NCBI GenBank assembly: GCA_021775385.1
Contig: JAJFHW010000376.1
Span: 1 to 18,068, forward strand
Source of the DNA: Hyphomicrobiales bacterium
GTDB lineage: Bacteria; Pseudomonadota; Alphaproteobacteria; Rhizobiales; HXMU1428-3
DNA: 18,068 nucleotides
Direction: 5' to 3'
In this document: one piece after another, positions 1-7,546 of the stretch
How the letters are laid out: each line of letters opens with the position of its first letter
How positions within the stretch are numbered: position 1 is the first letter of the stretch
Translations under genes and position numbers: made by a program
Notes under the pieces: generated by a model
Told to the model about the DNA's origin: nothing
Seen by the model: only the letters and a program-made list of their open reading frames with translations
Databases searched by the model: none

Positions 1-14
1 CAGAACAACCACTA

Positions 15-140
15 TTATTCCCTGCCGTTGATCATATCCATGCCGGATACAGGCGCAGCGTATGCGGCAAACATTCCATTTATTACCGGATCAAAGATAA
101 CATTGTTGAGATCATGCGGATACTTGGGCAGCAGGATCAT
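15..140 (-). CDS. Possible 41-residue ORF downstream of the relaxase
   Basis: A short open frame starts at ATG 138-140 and ends at TAA 15-17. It encodes 41 residues beginning MILLPKYPHD and ending GMDMINGRE. It lies just downstream of the relaxase stop and in the same frame, with only three codons between that stop and this ATG. It could be a small gene, or the remnant of a longer relaxase C-terminus cut off by the stop at 150-152. No good ribosome binding site is visible and I do not recognise the product. The evidence is only the open frame and a reasonable amino-acid composition. Confidence 0.25.
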   Translation of the reverse strand: MILLPKYPHDLNNVIFDPVINGMFAAYAAPVSGMDMINGRE

Positions 141-149
141 GATAAAAAC

Positions 150-1391
150 TTACAGGGCTAGTGCTAGTCCTAGCACCGGATTGCAGAGTGTTATGCTAGT
201 ACTATGCTCACGATCTATACCCTTCATGACATTGTGATAGCTTTTCTGCGCCTCCTTGATCTGTAAGTGTAACCTCCTACGTTCTCGCATCTGTTCCGCA
301 ATTAAATAATCAATCTGGTTGCGATCTCGTTTTACGGCAGTAATTGCCTCCAGCTCATTCCGCTTTTGTATAGTGCTATATTGCCCTGTCACCCTTTGCC
401 ACAAACCACGTAAATCGGAGTTTAGGCGTTCGGATCGTAATCGTGACTCTTTCCCCCAACGGATTTGTTGTGCTTGATAGAGTTTCTCACGCTCTCGTTT
501 GTGATGCTGTATCATCCGTTTTTTCTTTATTAGTAAATCATAATATAGCTGGTTATGGTTGGCTCTCGCTTCTCCTGCATGACGGGTGAAGGCTTGGCGC
601 ATATCGAGTGCTATTTGTTTCTGCGCTTCTTCAACCGAAGGCAACGCAGATGGATCGCCAAATTTGGCACGAACTAGTTTGGCTTTTTTCCCAACATAGC
701 GGGCGATAGAAAATACCTGCCGGTCATGGGACACAGCAACATGGCCGCGCCTATCACCTTTAGCAAGAATGTAGCCACGATCACTAAGCGTATTTGCAAA
801 GCTTGGTATATCATCACTGATCGCATAAGCATCTTGTATATCGGCTTTGATGTCCCGTGGGTCACTTTTTGATTTCTTACTTTGCTGCCATTCTGCAAGG
901 GTGAAGTTTCTAGGGTCTGCCTGTCCTTTGCGGGCTAACCCTCGCGGCATTTGCCAGTCATGCTCAAGATAAAGTGCGCGGCTAATATCCTGACATTTTA
1001 ATTTATAGTGGGAGAGGGTTTTGGCTTTCATAGTCACCGGATCAATTCGTGACCAAACGGCGTGCGCATGACGGCGGCCTTGCTTCTCGTGAAAGACTAT
1101 TGCGCGGGCATGTGTTTGCAGTCCAAGTTTATCCTCAAGGTGTTTAATTGCCTCTTCAAACACTTCTATTGAAACCACTTCATTTTCTGGAGGATTGAAA
1201 GACACCGAAAAAAGATGGTTCTTACATTTTGTGCCAAGGCTGATTGCTCGCGCTTCTTTCATCGCTCCGGTTACATCAGAGGCCAAAAACCCACGTAAAT
1301 CATGCACATGTATGGTGTCATTATCAGAGTCATTGAGCAGGTGAACAGCAAGTTCTTTGCTATTCGCGCGCTCGCTCCCCTTGATAATCAA
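150..1391 (-). CDS. Relaxase / mobilization nuclease (MobP-like, VirD2-type fold)
   Basis: This protein would nick the element's origin of transfer and lead the single strand into a mating channel provided by another element. The 413-residue product opens with MIIKGSERAN, close to the standard start of alphaproteobacterial relaxases, followed by a conserved AVHLLN segment near residues 15-20. The metal-binding histidine triad is visible as H101, H108 and H110 in HEKQGRRHAH, followed by the family-typical VWSRID. Residues from about 270 on are rich in Arg, Lys and Gln and probably form coiled-coil helices. The start codon is TTG (1389-1391), two bases after the mobC stop, so translation is probably coupled to mobC. 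The extreme C-terminus (CNPVLGLALAL) is encoded by a CTAG-rich, internally repetitive stretch and may not be original sequence. Family assignment is firm; the exact MOB class is from memory. Confidence 0.9.
   Translation of the reverse strand: MIIKGSERANSKELAVHLLNDSDNDTIHVHDLRGFLASDVTGAMKEARAISLGTKCKNHLFSVSFNPPENEVVSIEVFEEAIKHLEDKLGLQTHARAIVFHEKQGRRHAHAVWSRIDPVTMKAKTLSHYKLKCQDISRALYLEHDWQMPRGLARKGQADPRNFTLAEWQQSKKSKSDPRDIKADIQDAYAISDDIPSFANTLSDRGYILAKGDRRGHVAVSHDRQVFSIARYVGKKAKLVRAKFGDPSALPSVEEAQKQIALDMRQAFTRHAGEARANHNQLYYDLLIKKKRMIQHHKREREKLYQAQQIRWGKESRLRSERLNSDLRGLWQRVTGQYSTIQKRNELEAITAVKRDRNQIDYLIAEQMRERRRLHLQIKEAQKSYHNVMKGIDREHSTSITLCNPVLGLALAL
161..176. repeat. Perfect 7-bp inverted repeat in the relaxase 3' end
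   Basis: GTGCTAG and CTAGCAC are separated by two bases and sit in a CTAG-rich stretch (about 155-200) that also repeats GCTAGT. The stretch encodes the last residues of the relaxase. It may be a protein- or recombinase-binding site, or a scar of local duplication. There is no adjacent T-tract, so it is not a terminator. Confidence 0.4.
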
Positions 1392-1393
1392 GC

Positions 1394-1774
1394 CTAGTCT
1401 TCTTTAACTCTCAATGCCCGCATCAAGAGGGTCTTTATCTGCTTGATATTTGAACAAGCTTGCTGGATTTGAGATTCTGTCTCTTCTGAAAGCGGTAATG
1501 CCCCTTGTTCGGATAGTTTTGCGAACGTGGACATGGAGCGAAAAATATCCGATGCCCCAAGCAATGCCAGAATTTGCGCGAGCTGGACTTTTTGCTCCGT
1601 AGGTCGTTGCTGCTCCTTACGTGGCTTAGGCGCTTGTCCTGCTTGCATTAAAGCGCATTGACGCATGAAAGAACTTAACGATTGTTTGGCAGCTACTCTT
1701 TCCAATAGAGCACGTTCCTGTTCTGTCAATCGGACAGACACAGGCCGTGTTTTGGAATGGGAGTTACGAGGCAT
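1394..1774 (-). CDS. mobC: MobC-like relaxosome accessory protein
   Basis: This is a small DNA-binding protein that in mobilizable plasmids and elements helps the relaxase open the origin of transfer. The 126-residue product starts MPRNSHSKTRPVSVRLTEQE. A beta-strand (PVSVRL), a helix (TEQERALLERVA) and the SLSSFMRQCALMQAG segment give the ribbon-helix-helix pattern of MobC proteins. The C-terminal half is helical, with a KQIKTLLMRAL segment near the end. An in-frame ATG exists 13 codons upstream (1813), but ATG 1772-1774 is preferred because MPRNSHS is the family-like start and a GGA lies six bases upstream. It stops two bases before the relaxase start, so the pair forms one operon. MobC proteins often repress their own promoter, which would lie in 1775-1960. 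The symbol is given by family and position. Confidence 0.8.
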   Translation of the reverse strand: MPRNSHSKTRPVSVRLTEQERALLERVAAKQSLSSFMRQCALMQAGQAPKPRKEQQRPTEQKVQLAQILALLGASDIFRSMSTFAKLSEQGALPLSEETESQIQQACSNIKQIKTLLMRALRVKED

Positions 1775-1850
1775 AAAAAATCCATAGAAAAGCAATGCGC
1801 CACAGACACCCATAGCGCAGGTTAAAGTTCATAATGTAAGAATAAAAAAA

Positions 1851-1879
1851 CGCGCCTCCCCACGTGGGGGGAAGCGCGT
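1851..1879 (-). terminator. GC-rich hairpin with T7 on the minus strand (terminator or oriT-associated)
   Basis: The arms CGCGC plus CTCCCC and GGGG plus GCGCG surround a central CACGTG, with a two-base bulge on the right arm. On the minus strand the hairpin is followed directly by seven T (complement of 1844-1850), so it has the exact form of an intrinsic terminator for leftward transcription. It lies about 75 bp upstream of mobC and no gene to its right is read leftwards. It may protect mobC from chromosomal readthrough, act as an attenuator in the mobC leader, or belong to the origin of transfer, which in such elements often lies next to mobC. The sequence shows the structure; the role is inferred. 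Confidence 0.6.
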
Positions 1880-1960
1880 AAAAGGTTTGATGAGGGCAGT
1901 TAAATTTTACAATTCAACGCCTGTTAAAATGATTTCCCAATCGGACAAAACATCAAAAAC

Positions 1961-1974
1961 TTGAATTAATTCAA
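1961..1974. repeat. 14-bp perfect palindrome overlapping the attachment site
   Basis: TTGAATTAATTCAA reads the same on both strands. Its right five bases are the first bases of the tRNA T-loop at 1970-1992, so it straddles the junction between element and host-derived sequence. It could be an integrase core site or an operator for MobC. Palindromes of this AT-rich kind can also arise by chance. Confidence 0.4.
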
Positions 1975-1992
1975 ATCCCGCCGGATGCACCA
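1970..1992 (+). other. Detached tRNA 3' end: attachment site (attR-type)
   Basis: Read 5' to 3', the stretch gives a T-loop TTCAAAT, the 3' strand of a T-stem CCCGC, the 3' strand of an acceptor stem CGGATGC, the discriminator A and the encoded CCA. Segment lengths (7, 5, 7, 1, 3) are exactly those of a tRNA. The base before the T-loop is A instead of the conserved G53, and no matching T-stem 5' strand, anticodon arm or acceptor 5' strand lies upstream, so this is not a complete gene. The acceptor implies a tRNA starting GCATCCG; the E. coli argV-type tRNA-Arg has that acceptor, so an arginine tRNA is the likely target, though that is from memory. Host sequence should begin at 1993. Confidence 0.8.
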
Positions 1993-2256
1993 TTTTCTTT
2001 TGCGCCCTGCCGCCCGCCAACCCAAGAAGCGAGTTTCGGTTCGAAATTACTTCTCTCACCTGCACCAGATTCTTTTCTTAAATGTTTCTAGCCCGTTTTT
2101 CTCTTGAAACTCTCTGTTTTTCCGTTTTGATTGTAGGCTTTTTCCACCTTTAGTACTGCTTAGGTATTTCTGTAAGGCTTTGTTTACCCTATTGGATTTG
2201 TATGCTGATTATTGACTTTTTTGATTATAAACATAATTCAATTAATGGAAAATTTA

Positions 2257-3975
2257 ATGCAAAACAATCCCTCTATTCTGTCTGGAATGAAGAGAGGCTC
2301 ACTCTCTTTTAAAATCTACTTAATTGTCTGTTTGGCTATGCTTGGCGTTTGTGGACTTTTGATTGTTTCTTTGAACAATAGTCATAGGGATCTATTAGAT
2401 ACTAAAAAAGCTGAGCTGAAACATCTTGTTTCAACGGCACAAAGTATTGCTGTTTCATTTCAGAAACGAGAGCAATCAGGTGAGTTTACTAAAGAGGAAG
2501 CGCAAAAGAGGGCGAAGTTTGCTTTATCCCAATTGCGGTATCAGGGCTCAAATTATTTTTGGGTTACTGATCGTTTTCCAAAAATGATTATGCATCCGAT
2601 TAAACCTCAATTGGATGGAAAAGACCTTACTGGCATACAAGACCCGAATGGAGTTCCGTTATTTGTGGCTTTTGTAAATGTGGCAAAAGAAACTGGTTCA
2701 GGTTATGTCGATTATATGTGGCCCAAACCCGGTGCTGAAGTTCCTCAAGCGAAAATTGCTTTTGTCAGTAATTTTGTACCTTGGGGATGGATTATTGGAA
2801 CTGGGTCTTATGTGGATGATATACAAGCCGTATTTTGGCAAAATGCTAGATCATTACTCATTGTTTCTTTCATTATTTTTCTTATTGTTTTAGGGGGGTC
2901 TCTTTTGTTGGCTCGGGCGATTGTACGGCCGATGAAGCATATGACGTCTTCGATGCAGAAGCTTTCAGAAGGAGATATGGATATTGATATTTCTTATGAT
3001 GATCGTAAAGATGAAATTGGACAAATGAGCCAAGCGCTGAAAGTGTTCCATTTAAATGCGGTTGAGCGGATGAAGTTATCCAGGCAGCAAGAAGATCAAA
3101 AGAAAATTGCTCAAGAAGAGCAGCGAGCTGCTTTAATGAAAATGGCGGATCAATTTGATAAAGAAGTCCGTTCAATTGTTTTAAGCGTGAGTAATTCGTC
3201 TCATAATTTAAAAGCTATGACTGAGGATGTATCTGAGGGGTCACAGGAAAATGTTGACTGTGCTGGTGCGATCGCAGTTGCTATGGACACGACAAGTCAA
3301 AATGTTGAAACTGTTGCACGTGCTTCTCAAGAAATGTCAGTTTCGATTTCTGAAATTTCGGGGCAAATGGTCCAATCTAATGAAGTGTCTTCAGTGGCAG
3401 TTTCAGAAGTTAAAAAGGCTAATGATGTTATTGAGGGGCTATCAACGGCATCTCAAGCTATTGGCAATATTGTAAAACTTATTCAAGAAATTGCTGAGCA
3501 AACAAATTTACTCGCGTTAAATGCCACTATTGAAGCGGCTCGGGCTGGTGATGCAGGGAAAGGGTTTGCTGTTGTAGCTTCTGAAGTTAAAGACCTTGCT
3601 ACGCAGACAGGGCGTGCGACGGAAGATATATCGGGCCAGGTTGATCATATTCAGAATTCAATTTCTGAAGCAGTTGTTGCTATTGATCAGGTTGATGTGA
3701 CGATTGGAAAACTCAATACAATTTCAGGCTCAATTACTGCTGCTGTTGAAGAGCAGGGGTATGCTTCGGGTGAGATTAGTAGCAATATTGTTGAGGCTGC
3801 TGACCTTACTAAAGAAGTGCATAAAAACACCTCTGAACTAAATTCAATTGCTAGAAAAAATGGTCAATCAGCATCGGGGATGATTGGTGCTGTTTCTGAA
3901 TTGGATAAAGAAATTACAAGTTTACAGGTTCATGTTGATGGATTTGTTAGCTCTATACGTGCTCAGAATGGTTAA
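2257..3975 (+). CDS. Methyl-accepting chemotaxis protein with single Cache domain
   Basis: This inner-membrane chemoreceptor would signal to CheA/CheW. From the chosen start it has 572 residues: a first membrane helix at about 18-40, a periplasmic sensor at about 45-195 resembling the single-Cache type (YFWVTD near 100-105, [10 protein letters not shown], and [10 protein letters not shown] near 176-185), a second membrane helix at about 199-223, a HAMP domain at about 222-275, and the cytoplasmic signalling hairpin. The hairpin tip [18 protein letters not shown] begins near residue 410. No CheR-binding pentapeptide is seen at the C-terminus (SSIRAQNG). The frame is open from TTG 2212 and has ATG codons at 2245, 2257 and 2287. 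ATG 2257 is chosen because a GGA lies about eight bases upstream. Ligand is unknown; single-Cache domains often bind small organic acids. It is monocistronic, with a terminator downstream. Confidence 0.92.
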   Translation: MQNNPSILSGMKRGSLSFKIYLIVCLAMLGVCGLLIVSLNNSHRDLLDTKKAELKHLVSTAQSIAVSFQKREQSGEFTKEEAQKRAKFALSQLRYQGSNYFWVTDRFPKMIMHPIKPQLDGKDLTGIQDPNGVPLFVAFVNVAKETGSGYVDYMWPKPGAEVPQAKIAFVSNFVPWGWIIGTGSYVDDIQAVFWQNARSLLIVSFIIFLIVLGGSLLLARAIVRPMKHMTSSMQKLSEGDMDIDISYDDRKDEIGQMSQALKVFHLNAVERMKLSRQQEDQKKIAQEEQRAALMKMADQFDKEVRSIVLSVSNSSHNLKAMTEDVSEGSQENVDCAGAIAVAMDTTSQNVETVARASQEMSVSISEISGQMVQSNEVSSVAVSEVKKANDVIEGLSTASQAIGNIVKLIQEIAEQTNLLALNATIEAARAGDAGKGFAVVASEVKDLATQTGRATEDISGQVDHIQNSISEAVVAIDQVDVTIGKLNTISGSITAAVEEQGYASGEISSNIVEAADLTKEVHKNTSELNSIARKNGQSASGMIGAVSELDKEITSLQVHVDGFVSSIRAQNG

Positions 3976-4082
3976 ACTTATGTTTTTATATACTGAGGTT
4001 TGTATTTGAAATTTGCGAAATAGAAAAAGAGTAAATTGCTCTTTTGATTTTCCCCCTTTCTACAAATTGCTTTTCTGGTTTT

Positions 4083-4121
4083 GGAGGTCACATGATGAAC
4101 CATGTGGCCTCCGTTTTTTTT
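4083..4121 (+). terminator. Intrinsic terminator of the Cache chemoreceptor gene
   Basis: A 12-bp stem (GGAGGTCACATG with CATGTGGCCTCC, one G-T wobble) and a six-base loop ATGAAC are followed by G and about nine T. It ends the rightward chemoreceptor transcript just before the convergent oxidoreductase gene. Confidence 0.88.
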
Positions 4122-4150
4122 ATGAGGAATATGGTGGTGTTGTTAGAAGC

Positions 4151-5155
4151 TTAAACTGTAACAACGATTTTCCCGATTTGCTCATTTGATTCAAGATGAT
4201 CATGAGCTTCTTTGATTTGATCTAGAGAGAATGTACGGTCAATAACTGGTTTTAATTTCCCGGATTCCAGGCCTTCTATTACAAAATTTTTAGCTGCGTT
4301 CAGTCTTGTTTGATCGCCTTGAGTGATTTCAAAAAGAGTATACCCCTGGATTTTTAGACCTTTGCCAATGGCTGTAAATAGTGGGTAAGGGGTTGGGTTT
4401 TCATCTAAGGCGCCATACTCAATGATTAGGCCACCTTGTTTTGTTGCCATTGCAAGCTCTTCAAGAATAGGGCCCCCGATGGGATCGAACACCAGGTCGA
4501 CGCCGTGATCGTTGGTTAGTGAAAGTGCTTTTTCAGATAAGTTTTCATTGTCTGTTTGAATGACATGGTCGGCGCCAGCATCTATTAAGCTTTGGACTTT
4601 GCTAGCCCCTCTTGTTGTCGCGATTGTTTTTACGCCTTGAGACTTTGCAATTTGTATGGCTGCGATGCCAACCGAACTACTTGCTGCAGTGATCAGCACT
4701 GTTTGGTTTTTTGATAATTTGCCGATGTCTATTAGGGCACCATAGGCTGTGAGGTATTGCATCCAGATTGCGGTGCCCTCGATAGGTGAAAGCTTTGCTG
4801 GGTATTTGGCTACAGCGTTTGCATTGAGGGTTACGCTTTCACCGTAGACACCATACTCACTCATAGATAGGGCTGGGATGGTGCTGACACGATCGCCAAT
4901 TTGGAACTCAGTAATGTTTGAGCCGATACTATCAATTATACCAGATGCCTCGTAGCCTATACGAGATGGAAATGTAGGATTAACTAGGTAGGCTCCGTTT
5001 CTAAACATAATTTCAGCACGGTTTAAGCCGAAAGCCTGCGTTTTTATTCGTACTTCATCTGGACCAGGTTCTGTTAGAGGGAGAGTTTCAATTTTTAAAA
5101 CGGAGCTTGAACCTGTTTCATGGAACCTAATAATTCTTGCGGAGTTGTCTGTCAT
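4151..5155 (-). CDS. Zinc-independent MDR oxidoreductase (quinone oxidoreductase-like)
   Basis: This is a predicted cytoplasmic NADPH-dependent oxidoreductase of the medium-chain dehydrogenase/reductase superfamily, of usual length (334 residues). The GroES-like part covers about residues 30-115, with FGLNRAEIMFR (43-52), FPSRIGYEASG (62-72) and IGDRV (86-90). The nucleotide-binding Rossmann part follows, with a glycine-poor signature ITAASSSVGIAAIQIAK (155-171) and GADHV further on. The cysteines of zinc-dependent alcohol dehydrogenases are absent, which points to the quinone/enone reductase branch. The start is supported by AGGAAA about eight bases upstream. It is convergent with the chemoreceptor and appears to be transcribed alone. 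The substrate cannot be read from sequence. Confidence 0.87.
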   Translation of the reverse strand: MTDNSARIIRFHETGSSSVLKIETLPLTEPGPDEVRIKTQAFGLNRAEIMFRNGAYLVNPTFPSRIGYEASGIIDSIGSNITEFQIGDRVSTIPALSMSEYGVYGESVTLNANAVAKYPAKLSPIEGTAIWMQYLTAYGALIDIGKLSKNQTVLITAASSSVGIAAIQIAKSQGVKTIATTRGASKVQSLIDAGADHVIQTDNENLSEKALSLTNDHGVDLVFDPIGGPILEELAMATKQGGLIIEYGALDENPTPYPLFTAIGKGLKIQGYTLFEITQGDQTRLNAAKNFVIEGLESGKLKPVIDRTFSLDQIKEAHDHLESNEQIGKIVVTV

Positions 5156-5191
5156 TTTGATTTTCCTAAGGCTTGTATTTGTTTTTGTTAA

Positions 5192-5377
5192 ATGAAGCGC
5201 TTAATTTTTTATTATAATTGGTTATTGAGGTTCAGTTTGCCTCTTATGTTGCTTGCAATGATAGTAGCCTTTGGAATAAGCCTAGTTTTATTGGGAAAAG
5301 TTTTTAATCTTGCTGGGACTGGGTTTGCAAAGATTGCTTGCAAACCCAGAGATGGATTGTTTTTAATTTCAGGCTAA
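5192..5377 (+). CDS. Doubtful small membrane protein, 61 residues
   Basis: The ORF is divergent from the oxidoreductase gene (36 bp between starts) and overlaps the 3' end of ovoA by nine bases on the other strand. Its first 40 residues have a basic-aromatic start (MKRLIFYYNWLLRF) and a strongly hydrophobic segment PLMLLAMIVAFGISLVLLG, as in a one-helix membrane protein. No ribosome binding site is visible, and the 3' third runs through a perfect inverted repeat (5319-5349). T-rich intergenic DNA often yields such hydrophobic ORFs, so this is a candidate only. Confidence 0.3.
   Translation: MKRLIFYYNWLLRFSLPLMLLAMIVAFGISLVLLGKVFNLAGTGFAKIACKPRDGLFLISG
5319..5349. terminator. Perfect 12-bp stem hairpin downstream of ovoA
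   Basis: CTGGGTTTGCAA and TTGCAAACCCAG pair without mismatch around a seven-base loop AGATTGC. It sits 20 bp beyond the ovoA stop, so termination or 3'-end stabilisation of the leftward ovoA mRNA is likely. The minus-strand flank after the stem is AT-rich (GATTAAAAACTTTT) rather than a clean T-run. On the plus strand a T5 follows eight bases later. It could work in either direction or be a protein site. Confidence 0.55.
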
Positions 5378-7537
5378 CTTTTCCCAGACGGTCATTTCTG
5401 ACAAGGTATGTTGGTGCTTTCTTGCGGTTTCACGAATTGTGAAGGGGATGTCTTTTGGGTCTCTAATGAGTGTGAACTCTGGAGAGAGCTGATCTGTTAA
5501 GCCTTCAAGCGTGGTGTAGTTTTCGCCGGTGTCTGCTTTGTAACCACCAATCCAGTTTTCTTTAGGCGTGAATTCTTCTAACCATGTGTATGGAGAGGTT
5601 AGGACAAGCAAGCCGCCTTCGCGAATGCGTGACTTGATTAGATTTATAAATTTGGCTGGGTCATATAATCTGTCGATTAAGTTACCAGCAAAGACCAGAT
5701 CATAATCATTAAATTTTTCAACCAAATTGCAGGCGTCGCCCTGCATGAAGTAGATTTTGTTTTTCACTTCCTCATAGCTATCGAAATTTTCAAGCTTTAT
5801 TTCTTTGTAGGAGACCAGATCGCCTTGATCCTGAGTTACATAGCGCTGGGAGCCCTTGTTTTGAAGGTTGGTTGGAGGCTCGATCAGACGCACAGAGAAA
5901 TCAACGGCGTCGACATGATCAAACAGTTTGGCAAGCTCGAAAGATGAGCGGCCTGTGGCACAGCCAAGATCCAAGGCACGTTCTGTTTTGTAATTTGAGT
6001 TTTGCTCCAGAACAGTTTTCACTTCGTCGATACAGGCAACCGGGAAGTTTGGAACATCAAAATTAGTGTCGCCATAATGGAACTCGATATATTGTGAGAC
6101 CATAGAATCCGTTTCGTAGATGTTCATGGTTTGAGGGCACAGTTCTTCGCCTTCGATATATCTAAGGCCAGCATGTTGGAAGAAATGACGGCGGAATGCG
6201 TAACGGCTGTCTTTAATGGCGTAATTACCAGTTGAGACCCAACACCCGCCTTTGAGGAGGTTATGTTTGCCATCGAAGGTTGGGGTTGAGAAGTCATCAT
6301 ATGCAGGATGTACTTTAAAGCCGTCAAAACCATCAATTGGTGTTTCGCTCCATTGCCAGGCATTGCCAATGATATCGAAGAAGCCACTTTGATGTTCGTG
6401 CTTGTTTACCGGGCAAGATGACATGAAGCCTTCAAGGTTGATGTTGCCAGGGGCTTGCTCCCATGTGATGAGGTCTGATTGTTCTAGTTCGCGCAGTTTG
6501 TACCATTCAGCTTCTGTGGGCATGCGGATGCATTTGCCTGTTTGTTCTGACTTCCAATTGCAATATGCTTTTGCTTCAAGATAATTAATATCCGCTGGCC
6601 AGTCCCACGGCATTGGGATGACTTCTAACATGGTGCGGTATTTATAGGTGTCACCTTCTTTGAGCCAGTAAACTGGGTGCTCAGCTTTTTTGTATTGGAT
6701 CCAGCCCCAACCTTCTTCATCCCAATAAGTTTTGTTTTTGTAACCATTGGCTTCAATGAATTCCATGAATTCTTGATTGGAGACTAAATATTTGGAAGCT
6801 TTAAATGAGCTTAGATTATGATTTTGGATGCCGTATTCATTATCCCAACCATAAAGGGAGTTGCATTGGCCTTTGCCTAAGGTGATTTTTCCGCCCGTTA
6901 CAGGTAAAAGTTCGTTTGTGGGAGCTGAGCTTGTTTCTTTGCAGATGTTTCCCCAATAGTCATGATTTTTGACGAGACTTAAGGGGAGTTCGCGAATAAG
7001 GACTGAGGTTGTTTCCAGGTGAATGCGTTCATGTTCGATACCCATCATGATGATCCACATTGGGCTATCCCACGTGATGGGGAGAGTGAAGTCAACAGTT
7101 TTAATAAAACGGTCAACGATGTCTCTTGTTTTGTCGCGGTGGTTTTTAACTTCGGCTGGAGTTGGCCAATTATAATTGGCTTCGTTTAAATCATCCCAAG
7201 ACATCTCATCAACGCCGACGGCAAGCATGGATTCAATCTTAGGATCAGCGCGTTCAGAGATGAAGCCTGCGACATTTAGCTTGTTAATAAAGAACACGGA
7301 TGTGTGGCCATAGTAGAATATCAACGGATGACGGAGGGAATTGGCTTTAGAATAAAAGGCTTCGTCGCCATCTAGGCATTCGAAGATGCTTTCATAAAGG
7401 GTGAAGCTTGTGTGGAAGTAGTCTAGGATTTCTTGTCGTTTGGTTTCGACGTCTCCGGTGTCTAACGTTACAGTTTTGAGGTTAATTGGTTTGTTTTTTG
7501 GCTCATTACTGGTTGAGTTGGACGCTTCCCTAAGCAT
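5369..7537 (-). CDS. ovoA: Ovothiol synthase OvoA: 5-histidylcysteine sulfoxide synthase / mercaptohistidine N-methyltransferase
   Basis: OvoA joins cysteine to the imidazole of histidine with O2 and a non-heme iron; after C-S cleavage by another enzyme, its C-terminal domain methylates the product to give ovothiol A, a redox thiol. Numbering from the chosen start, a DinB-like part (about 25-190) carries the iron ligands H78 (YYGHTS) and H169/H173 (EHERIHLE). A formylglycine-generating-enzyme-like part (about 205-465) has LYGWDNEYG, MPTEAEW, GNAWQWSE and FRRHFFQHAGLRY. A class I methyltransferase (about 485-722) has the SAM motif LDLGCATGRS. The fusion of sulfoxide synthase and methyltransferase distinguishes OvoA from EgtB. 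ATG 7537 is preferred because GGAG lies nine bases upstream; ATG 7546 abuts that site. No separate C-S lyase gene is adjacent. Confidence 0.93.
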   Translation of the reverse strand: MLREASNSTSNEPKNKPINLKTVTLDTGDVETKRQEILDYFHTSFTLYESIFECLDGDEAFYSKANSLRHPLIFYYGHTSVFFINKLNVAGFISERADPKIESMLAVGVDEMSWDDLNEANYNWPTPAEVKNHRDKTRDIVDRFIKTVDFTLPITWDSPMWIIMMGIEHERIHLETTSVLIRELPLSLVKNHDYWGNICKETSSAPTNELLPVTGGKITLGKGQCNSLYGWDNEYGIQNHNLSSFKASKYLVSNQEFMEFIEANGYKNKTYWDEEGWGWIQYKKAEHPVYWLKEGDTYKYRTMLEVIPMPWDWPADINYLEAKAYCNWKSEQTGKCIRMPTEAEWYKLRELEQSDLITWEQAPGNINLEGFMSSCPVNKHEHQSGFFDIIGNAWQWSETPIDGFDGFKVHPAYDDFSTPTFDGKHNLLKGGCWVSTGNYAIKDSRYAFRRHFFQHAGLRYIEGEELCPQTMNIYETDSMVSQYIEFHYGDTNFDVPNFPVACIDEVKTVLEQNSNYKTERALDLGCATGRSSFELAKLFDHVDAVDFSVRLIEPPTNLQNKGSQRYVTQDQGDLVSYKEIKLENFDSYEEVKNKIYFMQGDACNLVEKFNDYDLVFAGNLIDRLYDPAKFINLIKSRIREGGLLVLTSPYTWLEEFTPKENWIGGYKADTGENYTTLEGLTDQLSPEFTLIRDPKDIPFTIRETARKHQHTLSEMTVWEKLA

Positions 7538-7546
7538 GTAAGACAT

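Larger units (their letters stand above)
1..1992. mobile_element. Right end of an integrative mobilizable element (partial)
   Basis: The segment holds a relaxase and a MobC-like gene, which are transfer functions, and stops at a detached tRNA 3' end at 1970-1992. When a tyrosine integrase inserts an element into the 3' end of a tRNA gene, the intact tRNA is rebuilt at one end and only the 3' fragment is left at the other. The fragment here reads left to right, so the element must lie to its left, which is where the mobilization genes are. No integrase, replication gene or type IV secretion gene is visible, so this is called mobilizable rather than self-transmissible, but only about 2 kb is in view. 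The left boundary is outside the window. Confidence 0.65.

Noticed and set aside
28..237. Rightward 69-codon ORF
   Set aside because: It is antisense to the relaxase end, with no ribosome site and no protein-like pattern.
674..898. Leftward ORF within the relaxase gene
   Set aside because: It is an out-of-frame shadow of the relaxase, whose own frame has clear motifs.
1906..1992. Leftward 28-codon ORF starting MVHPAGFELIQ
   Set aside because: It reads through the reverse complement of the tRNA 3' end; GFE-type peptides of this kind are a known artefact of antisense tRNA sequence.
2026..2056. GGTTCGAA-like motif as a second tRNA T-arm
   Set aside because: The flanking five bases cannot pair and no acceptor or CCA follows.
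2212..2256. TTG 2212 or ATG 2245 as start of the Cache chemoreceptor
   Set aside because: Neither has a ribosome site; ATG 2257 has a weak one and keeps the usual short N-terminus before the membrane helix. ATG 2245 cannot be excluded.
6124..6387. Leftward 87-codon ORF inside ovoA
   Set aside because: It is an alternate-frame shadow over conserved ovoA codons.
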